Shown here: piece by piece, positions 43,363-52,307 of the stretch | How positions within the stretch are numbered: position 1 is the stretch's first letter | Layout of the letters: the number at the start of each line of letters is the position of its first letter | From: Terrisporobacter othiniensis | GTDB taxonomy: Bacteria > Bacillota > Clostridia > Peptostreptococcales > Peptostreptococcaceae | Assembly: GCF_000808015.1 (NCBI RefSeq) | Contig: NZ_JWHR01000087.1 | Span: 4,062 to 68,061 of the forward strand | DNA: 64,000 bases | Reading direction: 5' to 3' | Translations under genes and position numbers: made by a program | Notes under the pieces: generated by a model | What the model was told of the DNA's origin: nothing | Database searches by the model: none | Seen by the model: the letters and a program-made list of their open reading frames with translations, nothing else

Positions 43363-45174
43363 CTATTTTGCTTTTGCATATTTTACACTACTATATGAAC
43401 TATAAACTTTTTTACCATCTACCGTTTTGTATGCTTTTACTTTATAGTAATATGTTTTTCCTTTGCTAAGCTTGATATTTGTGTATGATAATGTTGACCC
43501 CTTAGTTACTGTTTTTATTTTTGAGTATTTTCCTGATTTACTTGTTGCTCTATAAACCTCGTATCCAGTTGAGCCTGATATTTTATTCCAACTTACTTTA
43601 ATTTTTTTACTCCCTGTACTTAATTTAATACTTGGAGTCAACGGCTTTGTTGTTATTTTTTTAGAATCACTAAAATTACCATAATAAATTTTTCCACTAA
43701 CTGTTTTATACGCTCTCACTTTGTAAGTATAACTTGTCGCAGAACTTCTTTTTGAATTTGTATAATAAGTAGTACTATTTTTAGCTACTTTACTTATATA
43801 ATCATAAGATTTAGTCTTAGAATTATATCTATAAATTCTATATCCAGTTGCTTCTGACACTTTATCCCAAGTAAGTTTAACTGAAGAAGTTGTTGATGTT
43901 GCTTTCACATTTTTTACTTTTCTTGGTTCAATTTTAAAAGTAACTTTCTTTGAAAATCCTTTATAACTATTTTTCCCTGTTACGGTTGCTATAGCACTTC
44001 CGATATTTTTATTATTACTATATGATACTGTATAATCTGTTCCTAATTTTAATGTTTTACTTCCATCTTTTACTGTAACTGTCGGTTTTATTTCTTTTCC
44101 TGTATATGACTTATCTGATATTGAATATACTGAAAACTCTTTTTTCCTTACAATTTTGAATTTAGCTTTTCCTATATAACCTTCATAATTGCCAATACCT
44201 GTTACTGTTACTGTAGCACTTCCGACATTTTTATTATCACTATATGATACTTTGTAATCTGTTCCTAACTTTAATGTTTTATTACCATCTTTTACTGTAA
44301 CTGATGGCTTTATTTCTTTTCCTGTGTATTCTTGGTCTACTATCTTATTAAGTGACAATATTTTAGGTTTTTTAGCATTATCTAGAGCTTTATTTAAAGT
44401 AGCTAATGTAGCATTCACTTCGCTTTGTTTAGATTCCATATCTTGTAATACACGGTATGCTTTATTGTAAGCTGATTTTACATTTTTATCTTGCAAAATA
44501 TGTTCTTTCATATCTGAACTATTTATTTTAGCAACAGCTGTAGTTAAATCATCCTTGTTTGCTGCATCTATTAATGCATCAGTACCACCATCATCTGACA
44601 TGAATGTTGAGCCTAAATCAGCTCCATATCCCCAGACAGTATATTGCCATCTCATTACGTCTCCATCTTTTAGTTTATAACTACCTGATCCATAGTTAGG
44701 AAACCAATTATTTACAGCATACATCCAGCCAGACATAAATGTATAATCAAATTCACCTAACCATTCATCTCGGTCTCTTCCATAAGGCTCATCACATACA
44801 TCTAAAATATATTTAGGTATTTTAGCATCTCTTTTATCTTTATCCCTTACACTTGCTAAATAAAATGTTTGTCCTACTACTCCCGATTGATTTCCTATAC
44901 TTCCTGTATATTCATAACTACCTTTTCCCAAATTTTCATCTATTAATCTAGTTATAACTTTTGCGCCAGTATCTCCTTCATATATAGGAACTCTTACTGG
45001 CTCTATGATATAACCAAGCCCTAAAGTAAATTTTTCCATGCTAACTGTAACATATCCTTTTGGACTAGAGGCAGCTTCAGCATTTTGTGGCATAACAAAA
45101 CTCATAACAAAAGTTAAAACAAGTGCCATTAATACTGATAACATTCTCCCTAATATAGATTTTGCTCTTTTCAT
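43363..45174 (-). CDS. Secreted DUF4430 protein with Ig-like and FN3 modules, 603 aa
   Basis: An exported protein. Signal peptide 1-34 (ends AEAAS). DUF4430 about 38-195: KFTLGLGYIIEPVRVPIYEGD, SGWMYAVNNWFPNYG, KLKDGDVMRWQYTVWGYGADLG. A short helical FIVAR-like segment (200-270) follows. Then two Ig-like modules (about 275-345 and 348-418: YTGKEIKPSVTVKDG, GTDYKVSYSDNKNVGSATV) and two fibronectin III modules (420-603). The last four modules match the tail of the GH25 lysozyme at 9570-11333, suggesting a shared wall-binding or spacer role. Own promoter with a GTAGTACTAC box and own terminator. Likely a surface ligand-binding partner of the ECF system. Confidence 0.85.
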   Translation of the reverse strand: MKRAKSILGRMLSVLMALVLTFVMSFVMPQNAEAASSPKGYVTVSMEKFTLGLGYIIEPVRVPIYEGDTGAKVITRLIDENLGKGSYEYTGSIGNQSGVVGQTFYLASVRDKDKRDAKIPKYILDVCDEPYGRDRDEWLGEFDYTFMSGWMYAVNNWFPNYGSGSYKLKDGDVMRWQYTVWGYGADLGSTFMSDDGGTDALIDAANKDDLTTAVAKINSSDMKEHILQDKNVKSAYNKAYRVLQDMESKQSEVNATLATLNKALDNAKKPKILSLNKIVDQEYTGKEIKPSVTVKDGNKTLKLGTDYKVSYSDNKNVGSATVTVTGIGNYEGYIGKAKFKIVRKKEFSVYSISDKSYTGKEIKPTVTVKDGSKTLKLGTDYTVSYSNNKNIGSAIATVTGKNSYKGFSKKVTFKIEPRKVKNVKATSTTSSVKLTWDKVSEATGYRIYRYNSKTKSYDYISKVAKNSTTYYTNSKRSSATSYTYKVRAYKTVSGKIYYGNFSDSKKITTKPLTPSIKLSTGSKKIKVSWNKISGSTGYEVYRATSKSGKYSKIKTVTKGSTLSYTNIKLSKGKTYYYKVKAYKTVDGKKVYSSYSSVKYAKAK

Positions 45175-45258
45175 GAAATCACCCCTTAATAAAAGTATTC
45201 TAACTACTCATTTGATTATAGTTACTGATAAATTTCTTATCAATAAATTAACAATAAG

Positions 45259-45288
45259 ATTACACTAAAATCACTACAGTAGTACTAC
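45259..45288 (-). promoter_or_regulatory. Promoter of the 603-aa DUF4430 gene with GTAGTACTAC operator
   Basis: The palindrome is at 45279-45288, followed on the minus strand by 14 bases and TGTAAT (45264-45259). Spacing equals that of the operon promoter, and the spacers resemble each other (T.. AGT.ATTT.AG). The start codon lies 105 bases from the box. A degenerate GGTAGTAG copy is just upstream. Confidence 0.75.
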
Positions 45289-45311
45289 CTACCTCTACTA
45301 CCATTTATATA

Positions 45312-45341
45312 AATAAATCCTCCAAATTTGGAGGATTTATT
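45312..45341 (-). terminator. Terminator after the 1493-aa gene
   Basis: A perfect palindrome of 15-base arms centred at 45326, ending in a T-rich run on the minus strand; it separates the giant gene from the next promoter. Confidence 0.75.
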
Positions 45342-45398
45342 AAAAATGGCAAATTTTATGACAAATATATATTAAATTATATTATTTGATGACTTTTA

Positions 45399-48300
45399 TT
45401 ATTTTACAGTTATATATTTATAAGCACTGGCTGTTGCTGTTTTGCTCATTTTCACTGTAATTTTAGTCTTTTTCTTTTGTTTTGGTATACTTATTGAGTA
45501 AGTACCATTTTTACTAACTTTAACTGATTTTCCTACTTGCTTGTCATTTACATAAACTCTAACTGTTGCTCCTGATTGACCTTTACCAGTAACTTTTTTT
45601 GATGTTGATTTTACGGCATTTACAGTAAGTGACTTAGAGAAAACATTTAAAACTGTTGTTGTTTTTAATCTTGTGCAATATCCATTTTTTGAAATTCTAA
45701 CACTTATCTTAGTATATAGTTTTTGTGAAGGTATTTTAACGGAATATTTTCCATTTTTTCCTACAGTTGCTGTTCCTATTATTTTATCTCCATTGTATAC
45801 CCTAACTGTAGCACCTACCATACCTGTTCCAGTAACAAGTTTATTATTTGGTTTTACTCTATTTACTTTAAAAGTTTTTATTTGCTTTAATACTGTTTTT
45901 ATTGCTTCTTGAGAAATATATCCACCTTTAGTCATTTTTATAGTGACTTTTGTTCCACCTACTTGACTAGGTATTTTTATTGAATAGGTTCCATCAGCTA
46001 ATACTACTGAAGATCCTATTAATTTACTTCCAACATAAGCTTTCACTTTCGCTCCGCCTTGTCCTTTTCCTGTAATTGTAGTTGCACTGTATTTAATATT
46101 ATTTATAGTTACATTATTATCAAATTCAGCTTTTAATTTACTTACTGCTTCGTTTAATTTATCTACCTTTTCCACATAATTTTTTTGATCTTTGCTTAAT
46201 TTATCATAAGCAGCTTTTACTTCTTTAATTTTTGCATAATCATTTTTTGTTATATTGGCTGGTATTTTACTTATTAAGTTATCTACCTTAGTCGCCTCTT
46301 TTAAGTCTACTTCTCCTTTTGCTACTAAATCTTTTAAATTATTGATTTGTGATATGGTTAATAAATAATTTTGTACATCCTTATCAAGTTTATCAACTTC
46401 ATTTAATAATGATTTTCCTTCTTCTAATTGTTTTTTATTAGTAATTACTAAAGAAGTTTCTTTTACTTTACTGTCAAATGCATCAGCTTTTTTAATTAAT
46501 TTTAAGTTTGCTATCACTTTGTTATAATCTTCTCTTGCTGAATTATTTGAATCAAAATATTTTTTAGATTGTGAGTTTAATGATTCATATCTATTTACTA
46601 GCATCTTAGCTTTTTCTACAGTACTTCTATTAGCCTTTAATGGCAATTGTAAATCTCCAAATTCTTTTACAAGAGCTTGTGCAGTTTCTTTATTTACTTT
46701 GTCTTTTCCTATTTCAGCTACTATTTCATCTAAAGTAGCTTTTGCAGTTTTAACTTTGTCATTATTTTTAATACTGTCTTCCATATTTCCATATGCACTT
46801 ATTGATACTATCGCTTTATTCATATCTTCTTCTAGTGCTGGTCTTTGAATTTTCTCAACTAAGCTTACAAAGTTGCTTATCTCTAATTGTTTAATTTTTT
46901 CTATATAATTATTTAATTTTAATACTACAGTATTATCTACCAATAATTTTTGATCATCACTTAATGAGTCATACATTACTTTTGCTGATAATATATCTGA
47001 TTTATTCTTATCGCTATATCCATCACTTAAATTAATATTATTTATAGCTTTAATAACTTTATCTGCAAATGCTCTGTTAACTGCTTTTATACTAACAATT
47101 GCATTTTCTGCATTTATTATTTTAGTTATATTATTTATTAAATCACTATTTAATAATTCTTGCTGTTCTTTTGTTAATGAATCGTATGCTTTCCTTGCTC
47201 CCTTTACAATATCTTCATCTTTTAAAGTTATTTCATCTGGAAGTTTAGATATAACAGTTTTTACTTTTTCTATCTCTAAATTACTTATTGTTTCCTCAGC
47301 TTTAAGTAATTTTTCTAAGTTTGTAACATATTTCTTTTGCTCCTCTGTTAATGAATCATATACTCTTCTTACTTCTTCAACTTCTGATTTATTAGCTAAT
47401 GTAACATCCCCTATTGCATTAATTTTTTCCATAACAGAGTTTGCTGTTTCTTCATCTTGACTTATAACAGTTACTTTACAGTAAGCAGATTTTCCACCTA
47501 CTTTACCGTATATATTTGTAGTTCCTGCCTTTTTACCAGTAACTACACCATTTTTATCTACTATAGCTATTGAGCTACTAGAAGTTGTCCATGTTGCTGT
47601 TTTATCTACTGTTGAATTTTCTGGCTCTGTAACTACAGAAAGTTTTATAGTACCATTTACACTTATTTTTGCTGTACTTGGATTTATAGTAATTTTTGTT
47701 ATAGGTATATTTACTGTAACGCTACATTTGGCTGTAAATTCACCTATTTGTGCCACTATATTTGTTGTTCCTGCAGCAATTGCTGTTACTAAGCCATTCT
47801 CATCAACTTTTGCAATAGATTCATCTTCTGATTTCCATGTCACAGTAGTATCTCCCATAGCATCCCCTGGTAAAGGAGTTGCACTTAAAGTAGATGTCTT
47901 TCCTGTATCTAAAGATAATTCTGTTTTGCTAAGCTTTACACCAGTAAGCTTTGATTTAACTGTTACATTACAAGATACAGTTTGCCCATTTGCATAAGCA
48001 TATAATTTTGTAGTGCCTACACCTATACCTTCTATTGTTCCATCTTGTGAAACTGTTGCTATTTTATCATTTTCTGTAGACCAGTATATATCTTTAACTA
48101 TAAAGTCTCCATTTATCTTTAATTCTAGTTTTTTACTTTCATTTTTTTGTAAAGTTACATCATTCAGTGACATTGATATCGCATCTGTCATATCATAAAG
48201 ATTATTTTTACCTTGTACAAACCTTTGATAAGCAACAAGGGCATACATTGCTTGATCTGTAGCCATACCATTTAAGGTTCCATCTAATGTATGTTTAAAT

Positions 48301-49880
48301 CCTCCACCTTCACAGTAATATTCCATAATTGCTGTTACTAACCAATTTTTTTCTTTTATAAATCTAGAATCTGTTGTTGGGTCTATGCCTAGGGCGCATA
48401 AAGCAACGATAACTTGAGCCACACTCTCACTATTTACTGTTCCCCAACTTGCATAACCACCATTCTCTTTTTGAATTTTAGAAAGTGTAGCTAATGCTCT
48501 TTCTATGAAAGGAGCTACTTTTTTATCATCTTTATATGGCGCCAATGATTGCAGTGCCATGGCTGTTATATCTGGGTCTGGTGTAGTTCCACTTAATGCC
48601 CATCCTCCAGCTTCATCAGTACCAGTTTTTATTTCTTTACTTAGTATATAATCAATATATTTTTCTCTTGTAGCTTGTACTTTGCCTTCTGGTGCTGTTG
48701 GCATTTTATAGTCCCTAGTATCTAAAGCTATAAGTGCAAAAATAGGCCCATTTATTCCTTGCCATACTACTTTATCAAAATCTCCTAATGGAGCCACCAT
48801 ATCATATCCTGCCACATTTCTTGCGTCCTTGCCTATTGAAGACAATGCTAAAATTAATCTTGAATACTCTGTATATTTTCTAGAATGTAATACGCCTTTT
48901 TTCTCTTCAACAATCTGCTCTATTCTTTTATAATAATCTTCATAATAATTTTGTGGGACACTTATATTTCCCCTTGCAAGAGAAAGAACTGTCCACTCTC
49001 CTGCATTTGTTCCAAAAGCAGGTTCTGGAACAGTATTTATCATGAATTTTCCAGTAGAGCTTATTGCATCATTAACAGATGGTGATGGTGAATTTATGTT
49101 ATCATTCACACCTAATTGTTTAAGGGCACTTTCTAAGGATTTTAAAGCACTATCTACCTCGTCTTGTGTACTTTCCATATTTGTTAATACATTATTGGCT
49201 TTATCATAAGCTTTTCTTACTTTCATACTGTTTAATAATGATAATTTATTATCTGCACTATTTACTTTTGCAACAGCTGTTGTTAATTTGTCTTTATTAG
49301 CTGTTTTAATCGAACCCCAAGATGATCCTAAATCTTCACCATATCCATATACAGTAAATTGCCATCTCATTACATCCCCATTTTCTGGGTGATATCCTGC
49401 TACACCTACATTTAAAAATTCATTTGCTACAGTATACATCCAACCTGACATTTGAGTATAATCAAATGCAGATAGCCAGCCTTCTTTTTTTCTACCAGTA
49501 GGATCACTTGATAACTTTTCTAAAATATATGTTGGTATATTTTCTGTTCTGTAGTCATTATCTTTTATACTAGAAATATAAAAAGTGCTTTCAAGATCCC
49601 CTGTTGCTTGATAATTTCCACTTCCAATAACTCTGTCCATAACTTTAGCTCCATTATCACCTTCATAATAAGGAACTATAATCGGCTCTTGTATATAACC
49701 CAAACCAAGCGTAAATTTTTCTACACTTAAAGTTACATACCCTTGAGGAGTTTTTCCCTCAATATAGCCCAACTTCTGATTAGTCTGATTCTCTGTACTT
49801 GCAAATATTGGACATATCATATTAAATACAAGCACTAAAGACATCATTAGGGATAAAAATCTTCCCTTGAGTTTTTTCAT
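45399..49880 (-). CDS. Giant secreted DUF4430 plus alpha/alpha-barrel protein with Ig-like domains, 1493 aa
   Basis: Start ATG at 49880 (GGGGG nine bases upstream; an earlier ATG abuts it). Order: signal peptide (1-30); DUF4430 (40-190; SGWMYTVANEFLNVG, GDVMRWQFTVYGYGEDLG); helical FIVAR-like segment (195-265); alpha/alpha-barrel (275-580; GEWTVLSLARGN, DPDITAMALQSLAPY, GGYASWGTVNSESV, ATDQAMYALVAYQRFV); three Big_2 modules (585-820); a 400-residue all-helical region of about 60-residue repeats (AYDSLTEEQKKYV-like); and three Big_6-like modules (1250-1493; KITGKGQ, GATVRVYV). It holds in one chain both halves of an intrinsic-factor-like corrinoid binder, in reverse order. No LPXTG or SLH domain is seen. 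Confidence 0.85.
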   Translation of the reverse strand: MKKLKGRFLSLMMSLVLVFNMICPIFASTENQTNQKLGYIEGKTPQGYVTLSVEKFTLGLGYIQEPIIVPYYEGDNGAKVMDRVIGSGNYQATGDLESTFYISSIKDNDYRTENIPTYILEKLSSDPTGRKKEGWLSAFDYTQMSGWMYTVANEFLNVGVAGYHPENGDVMRWQFTVYGYGEDLGSSWGSIKTANKDKLTTAVAKVNSADNKLSLLNSMKVRKAYDKANNVLTNMESTQDEVDSALKSLESALKQLGVNDNINSPSPSVNDAISSTGKFMINTVPEPAFGTNAGEWTVLSLARGNISVPQNYYEDYYKRIEQIVEEKKGVLHSRKYTEYSRLILALSSIGKDARNVAGYDMVAPLGDFDKVVWQGINGPIFALIALDTRDYKMPTAPEGKVQATREKYIDYILSKEIKTGTDEAGGWALSGTTPDPDITAMALQSLAPYKDDKKVAPFIERALATLSKIQKENGGYASWGTVNSESVAQVIVALCALGIDPTTDSRFIKEKNWLVTAIMEYYCEGGGFKHTLDGTLNGMATDQAMYALVAYQRFVQGKNNLYDMTDAISMSLNDVTLQKNESKKLELKINGDFIVKDIYWSTENDKIATVSQDGTIEGIGVGTTKLYAYANGQTVSCNVTVKSKLTGVKLSKTELSLDTGKTSTLSATPLPGDAMGDTTVTWKSEDESIAKVDENGLVTAIAAGTTNIVAQIGEFTAKCSVTVNIPITKITINPSTAKISVNGTIKLSVVTEPENSTVDKTATWTTSSSSIAIVDKNGVVTGKKAGTTNIYGKVGGKSAYCKVTVISQDEETANSVMEKINAIGDVTLANKSEVEEVRRVYDSLTEEQKKYVTNLEKLLKAEETISNLEIEKVKTVISKLPDEITLKDEDIVKGARKAYDSLTKEQQELLNSDLINNITKIINAENAIVSIKAVNRAFADKVIKAINNINLSDGYSDKNKSDILSAKVMYDSLSDDQKLLVDNTVVLKLNNYIEKIKQLEISNFVSLVEKIQRPALEEDMNKAIVSISAYGNMEDSIKNNDKVKTAKATLDEIVAEIGKDKVNKETAQALVKEFGDLQLPLKANRSTVEKAKMLVNRYESLNSQSKKYFDSNNSAREDYNKVIANLKLIKKADAFDSKVKETSLVITNKKQLEEGKSLLNEVDKLDKDVQNYLLTISQINNLKDLVAKGEVDLKEATKVDNLISKIPANITKNDYAKIKEVKAAYDKLSKDQKNYVEKVDKLNEAVSKLKAEFDNNVTINNIKYSATTITGKGQGGAKVKAYVGSKLIGSSVVLADGTYSIKIPSQVGGTKVTIKMTKGGYISQEAIKTVLKQIKTFKVNRVKPNNKLVTGTGMVGATVRVYNGDKIIGTATVGKNGKYSVKIPSQKLYTKISVRISKNGYCTRLKTTTVLNVFSKSLTVNAVKSTSKKVTGKGQSGATVRVYVNDKQVGKSVKVSKNGTYSISIPKQKKKTKITVKMSKTATASAYKYITVK

Positions 49881-49965
49881 CAAACTCATCCCCCTTTTAA
49901 GTTTATTATTGTGACTTTTACAAAATATTTCTAAAACGGATATATTTTGTTATATTAAAATTATA

Positions 49966-50005
49966 TAAAAAAAAAGACCAGAACATAGTCTAGTCTTTTT
50001 GTATT
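49966..50005. terminator. Terminator after the orphan response regulator
   Basis: A stem with AAAAGAC/GTCTTTT ends and about seven inner pairs, flanked by nine A on the left (U on minus) and five T on the right. Confidence 0.75.
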
Positions 50006-50011
50006 AGTATG

Positions 50012-50041
50012 GTAGTACTACTTAAAGTAATACCATATAAA
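50012..50041 (+). promoter_or_regulatory. GTAGTACTAC box facing rightward, antisense to the regulator
   Basis: Palindrome at 50012-50021, then on the plus strand 14 bases (with AAAGTAAT as in the operon promoter) and TATAAA (50036-50041). The asymmetric neighbours (G before, T after) also point rightward. It lies 132 bases before the giant gene on the minus strand, so it could serve that gene from a distance instead. Confidence 0.55.
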
Positions 50042-50046
50042 TATTT

Positions 50047-50658
50047 TTATTCTTTACTTTGTAACTTCACATAAGAAATTGCTTCTTTTCTATTTCGGAG
50101 GTTTAACTTAACAAAAATATTACTAACATGTTTTTTTACTGTACATTCTGTAATATACAGTTTATTACCGATTTCTTTATTATTGCAACCATCTCCAATT
50201 AATTGCAACACTTCATCTTCTCTTTTAGTTAGTTTATTTCTACTATGCTTTTCTTCATGTTCAAATAACTTTTCCAATAAGTCCAAATCATAATATTTTT
50301 TCCCTTTTATTACACTTTGTATAATAGAGGAAAAATCATGTTTATCAGGTATATCTGCAACATAACCTTCCACGCCATTTTTTAAAGCTCTCTTAAAAAT
50401 AACACCTCTTTTTCTAATATCCAATACAATAACTTTTATTCCTTTATTAATAGACTTTATAGATTCTATAAAGCTTAATAATTCTAAATAGTCATTTCTA
50501 ATATCTATTATTATCATTTCAATATTATCGTACTGCATATTACAAATAAGTTCTAATTTTTTCACAGAAATAACTTCAATTTCATCTTCACTATTATTTA
50601 GTATATCTTCTACTACTCCAATTATAATATCTGATTCTGAAATAACCAAAACACTCAT
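50047..50658 (-). CDS. Orphan LuxR/NarL-family response regulator with atypical receiver
   Basis: A 203-residue regulator. The receiver-like domain (1-125) keeps the central Asp52 (MIIIDIRN), but the acidic pair is ES, the Thr/Ser position is Asp80 (VLDIRKR) and the switch Lys is Ala101 (GYVADIP), so normal phosphorylation is doubtful. The C-terminal HTH (about 138-200) is canonical: LTKREDEVLQLIGDGCNNKEIGNKLYI, TVKKHVSNIFVKLNLRNRKEAI. No histidine kinase is nearby. GTAGTACTAC palindromes lie upstream and downstream of it and before two surface genes, making it the obvious candidate to bind them. It has its own promoter and terminator. Confidence 0.85.
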   Translation of the reverse strand: MSVLVISESDIIIGVVEDILNNSEDEIEVISVKKLELICNMQYDNIEMIIIDIRNDYLELLSFIESIKSINKGIKVIVLDIRKRGVIFKRALKNGVEGYVADIPDKHDFSSIIQSVIKGKKYYDLDLLEKLFEHEEKHSRNKLTKREDEVLQLIGDGCNNKEIGNKLYITECTVKKHVSNIFVKLNLRNRKEAISYVKLQSKE

Positions 50659-50800
50659 TTTATTTCACTCCTTAGCAAAAACACAAAAAATCAATTAAGC
50701 TGACATTTTAGTTTTAAATTTATTTCCTCAATCTTGAAAAAATTATAACCTTAACCCAAATAAATTCCTTTATTTCTTTAACTATATGTATTTATAAAAA

Positions 50801-50844
50801 AGTCTATCACTTAAGTTAAATCCTGTCAATTAAAGTAGTACTAC
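50801..50844 (-). promoter_or_regulatory. Promoter of the response regulator with GTAGTACTAC box
   Basis: TTGACA (50829-50824), 17 bases and TAGACT (50806-50801) on the minus strand form a fair sigma-A promoter. The palindrome at 50835-50844 ends five bases upstream of the -35. Fourteen bases from the box is also TTTAAC, so the spacing seen at the other sites could apply instead. Suggests autoregulation. Confidence 0.65.
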
Positions 50845-50858
50845 CTTATTGTTCTAAA

Positions 50859-50886
50859 AAAACCTCCTAATAAAAAGGAGGTTTCT
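50859..50886 (-). terminator. Terminator after the HAD phosphatase gene
   Basis: A 9-bp perfect stem (50860-50868 with 50876-50884) followed by seven U on the minus strand. Confidence 0.85.
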
Positions 50887-50888
50887 AC

Positions 50889-51671
50889 CTAATCAATAAT
50901 TTTAAAATATTTCATTGCATGCTCTATTCCATCTTCATCAATATGCTTTGTAACAAAAGTGGCCTTTTTAAATAAATCTGGATTTCCATTTCCCATAACT
51001 ATACTATTTGAAACATTCTCTAACATAGGTATATCATTATTACTATCTCCAAAAGCAAAGGTATTTTCTTTATCAATGTTAAAATGATTAACTAAGAAAT
51101 CTATGCCACTCCCTTTTGAATGTCCTTTAGGTACTAACTCTCTTGTTCCTTTTCCATGATCTATATAATCAAATAGTTCTTTTATATCTTCACAAAAGTC
51201 GTCTATATATTTATTATCATCGTATCTAATAAACATCTTATTAAATGTCATATTATCTAAATCATAGGTCTTTATTGGATAGTTTTGTTTTCTTAAATTT
51301 GATAGTAAGAAGTCATCTTCTGTGTTTTCATCCACATATATTGCTTCTTCACCTTCTAGTACAGCATTTAACTTATATTTTTTTAATGAATCTAATATGA
51401 TATTATAATTATCTTTGCTTACCCTATTGGAATAAAGTACCTCATCATTAACTTCTATATAAGTACCACATCCACAAACGTATCCATCAAAACCTATTTC
51501 TTTTATATCGTCACCAATTAATGATTTTGTTCTTCCTGTATTTATAAAAATTAAATGTCCTTTTTCTTTTGCTTTTTTTAGTGCAATTTTTGTACTTTCC
51601 GGTATAGTGAAAGTTTTATGAGAAAGTAAAGTTTCATCTATATCAAAAAATAAGATTTTTCTATTTTTCAT
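50889..51671 (-). CDS. HAD family (Cof-type) phosphatase
   Basis: A 260-residue haloacid-dehalogenase phosphatase of the Cof/YidA subclass with a large C2 cap. Motif I is LFFDIDETLLSHK (nucleophile and acid Asp); motif II INTGRT; motif III Lys in GHSKGSGIDFLVNHF; motif IV FAFGDSNNDIPML with the metal-binding Asp pair. Such enzymes hydrolyse small sugar or cofactor phosphates such as FMN or PLP with broad specificity. AGGGAGG precedes the ATG. Single gene. Confidence 0.92.
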   Translation of the reverse strand: MKNRKILFFDIDETLLSHKTFTIPESTKIALKKAKEKGHLIFINTGRTKSLIGDDIKEIGFDGYVCGCGTYIEVNDEVLYSNRVSKDNYNIILDSLKKYKLNAVLEGEEAIYVDENTEDDFLLSNLRKQNYPIKTYDLDNMTFNKMFIRYDDNKYIDDFCEDIKELFDYIDHGKGTRELVPKGHSKGSGIDFLVNHFNIDKENTFAFGDSNNDIPMLENVSNSIVMGNGNPDLFKKATFVTKHIDEDGIEHAMKYFKIID

Positions 51672-51768
51672 GTTATTATCCTCCCTAACGCCTTTTTCTT
51701 CACATATAAAATATAGCCTTAAGTTATATTTTTTTCAATTGTATTTTTTCTATGACATATTTATTTAA

Positions 51769-51795
51769 AAAAAGCCAGTATAAAACTGGCTTTAT
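51769..51795 (-). terminator. Terminator overlapping the end of the DUF1232 gene
   Basis: A 9-bp perfect stem (51771-51779 with 51785-51793) with a run of A to the left, giving U on the minus strand. It overlaps the final codons of the gene. Confidence 0.8.
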
Positions 51796-52202
51796 TCATC
51801 GTCTTTGATACTATATCTAGCATCATCTATTATATTTGGATCTTTATATACATTTTTACTTCCCCTCATATTGGGGTCTTGTGGACCTTTATATTTATCA
51901 AGCTCTTCATTAATTATGCCGATTGCCCATATTATCATAAAAGCATCATCAAAAAATCCTAATGGACCAAATAAAGCTTCTGGAATAATATCTATAGAAA
52001 ATACAAAGTATATTAGTGTAGCTACAAAAGAAAAGAATACTTTAGCCTTTCCTAAAAAAAATACATTTCTATCACTAAAGTAATCTGCAACTTTAGGCAG
52101 ATTCTTTATAAATCCTATACCAAATCCAGCTTCTCTAAATTTTACTAATACCCTCTTAAAACTATCTAAAAACCTGTTGCCAGTATTCATAGTCTTGTTC
52201 AT
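51792..52202 (-). CDS. DUF1232 (YkvA-like) small membrane protein
   Basis: A 136-residue protein. The middle holds FFSFVATLIYFVFSIDIIPEALFGPLGFFDDAFMIIWAI (given here only as the span of about residues 55-95), the DUF1232 signature with SIDIIPE and GFFDDA, which forms two short membrane helices. The N-terminus is basic and the C-terminus charged. AGGAGA precedes the ATG. Function unknown in the family. Single gene. Confidence 0.85.
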   Translation of the reverse strand: MNKTMNTGNRFLDSFKRVLVKFREAGFGIGFIKNLPKVADYFSDRNVFFLGKAKVFFSFVATLIYFVFSIDIIPEALFGPLGFFDDAFMIIWAIGIINEELDKYKGPQDPNMRGSKNVYKDPNIIDDARYSIKDDE

Positions 52203-52307
52203 TATACATTCTCCTTAAGAATAAGATATTTCCACATAATTGTTTATACAATATATTAAAACAAAAATGGACTATATTCAAGAAAATTTTTTATGTATTA
52301 GTATAGT

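Noticed and set aside
43107..50888. A cobalamin riboswitch was sought upstream of the ECF operon and the DUF4430 genes.
   Set aside because: No B12-box-like sequence (AGCCAGG...CTGCC type) was seen on either strand in these intergenic regions.
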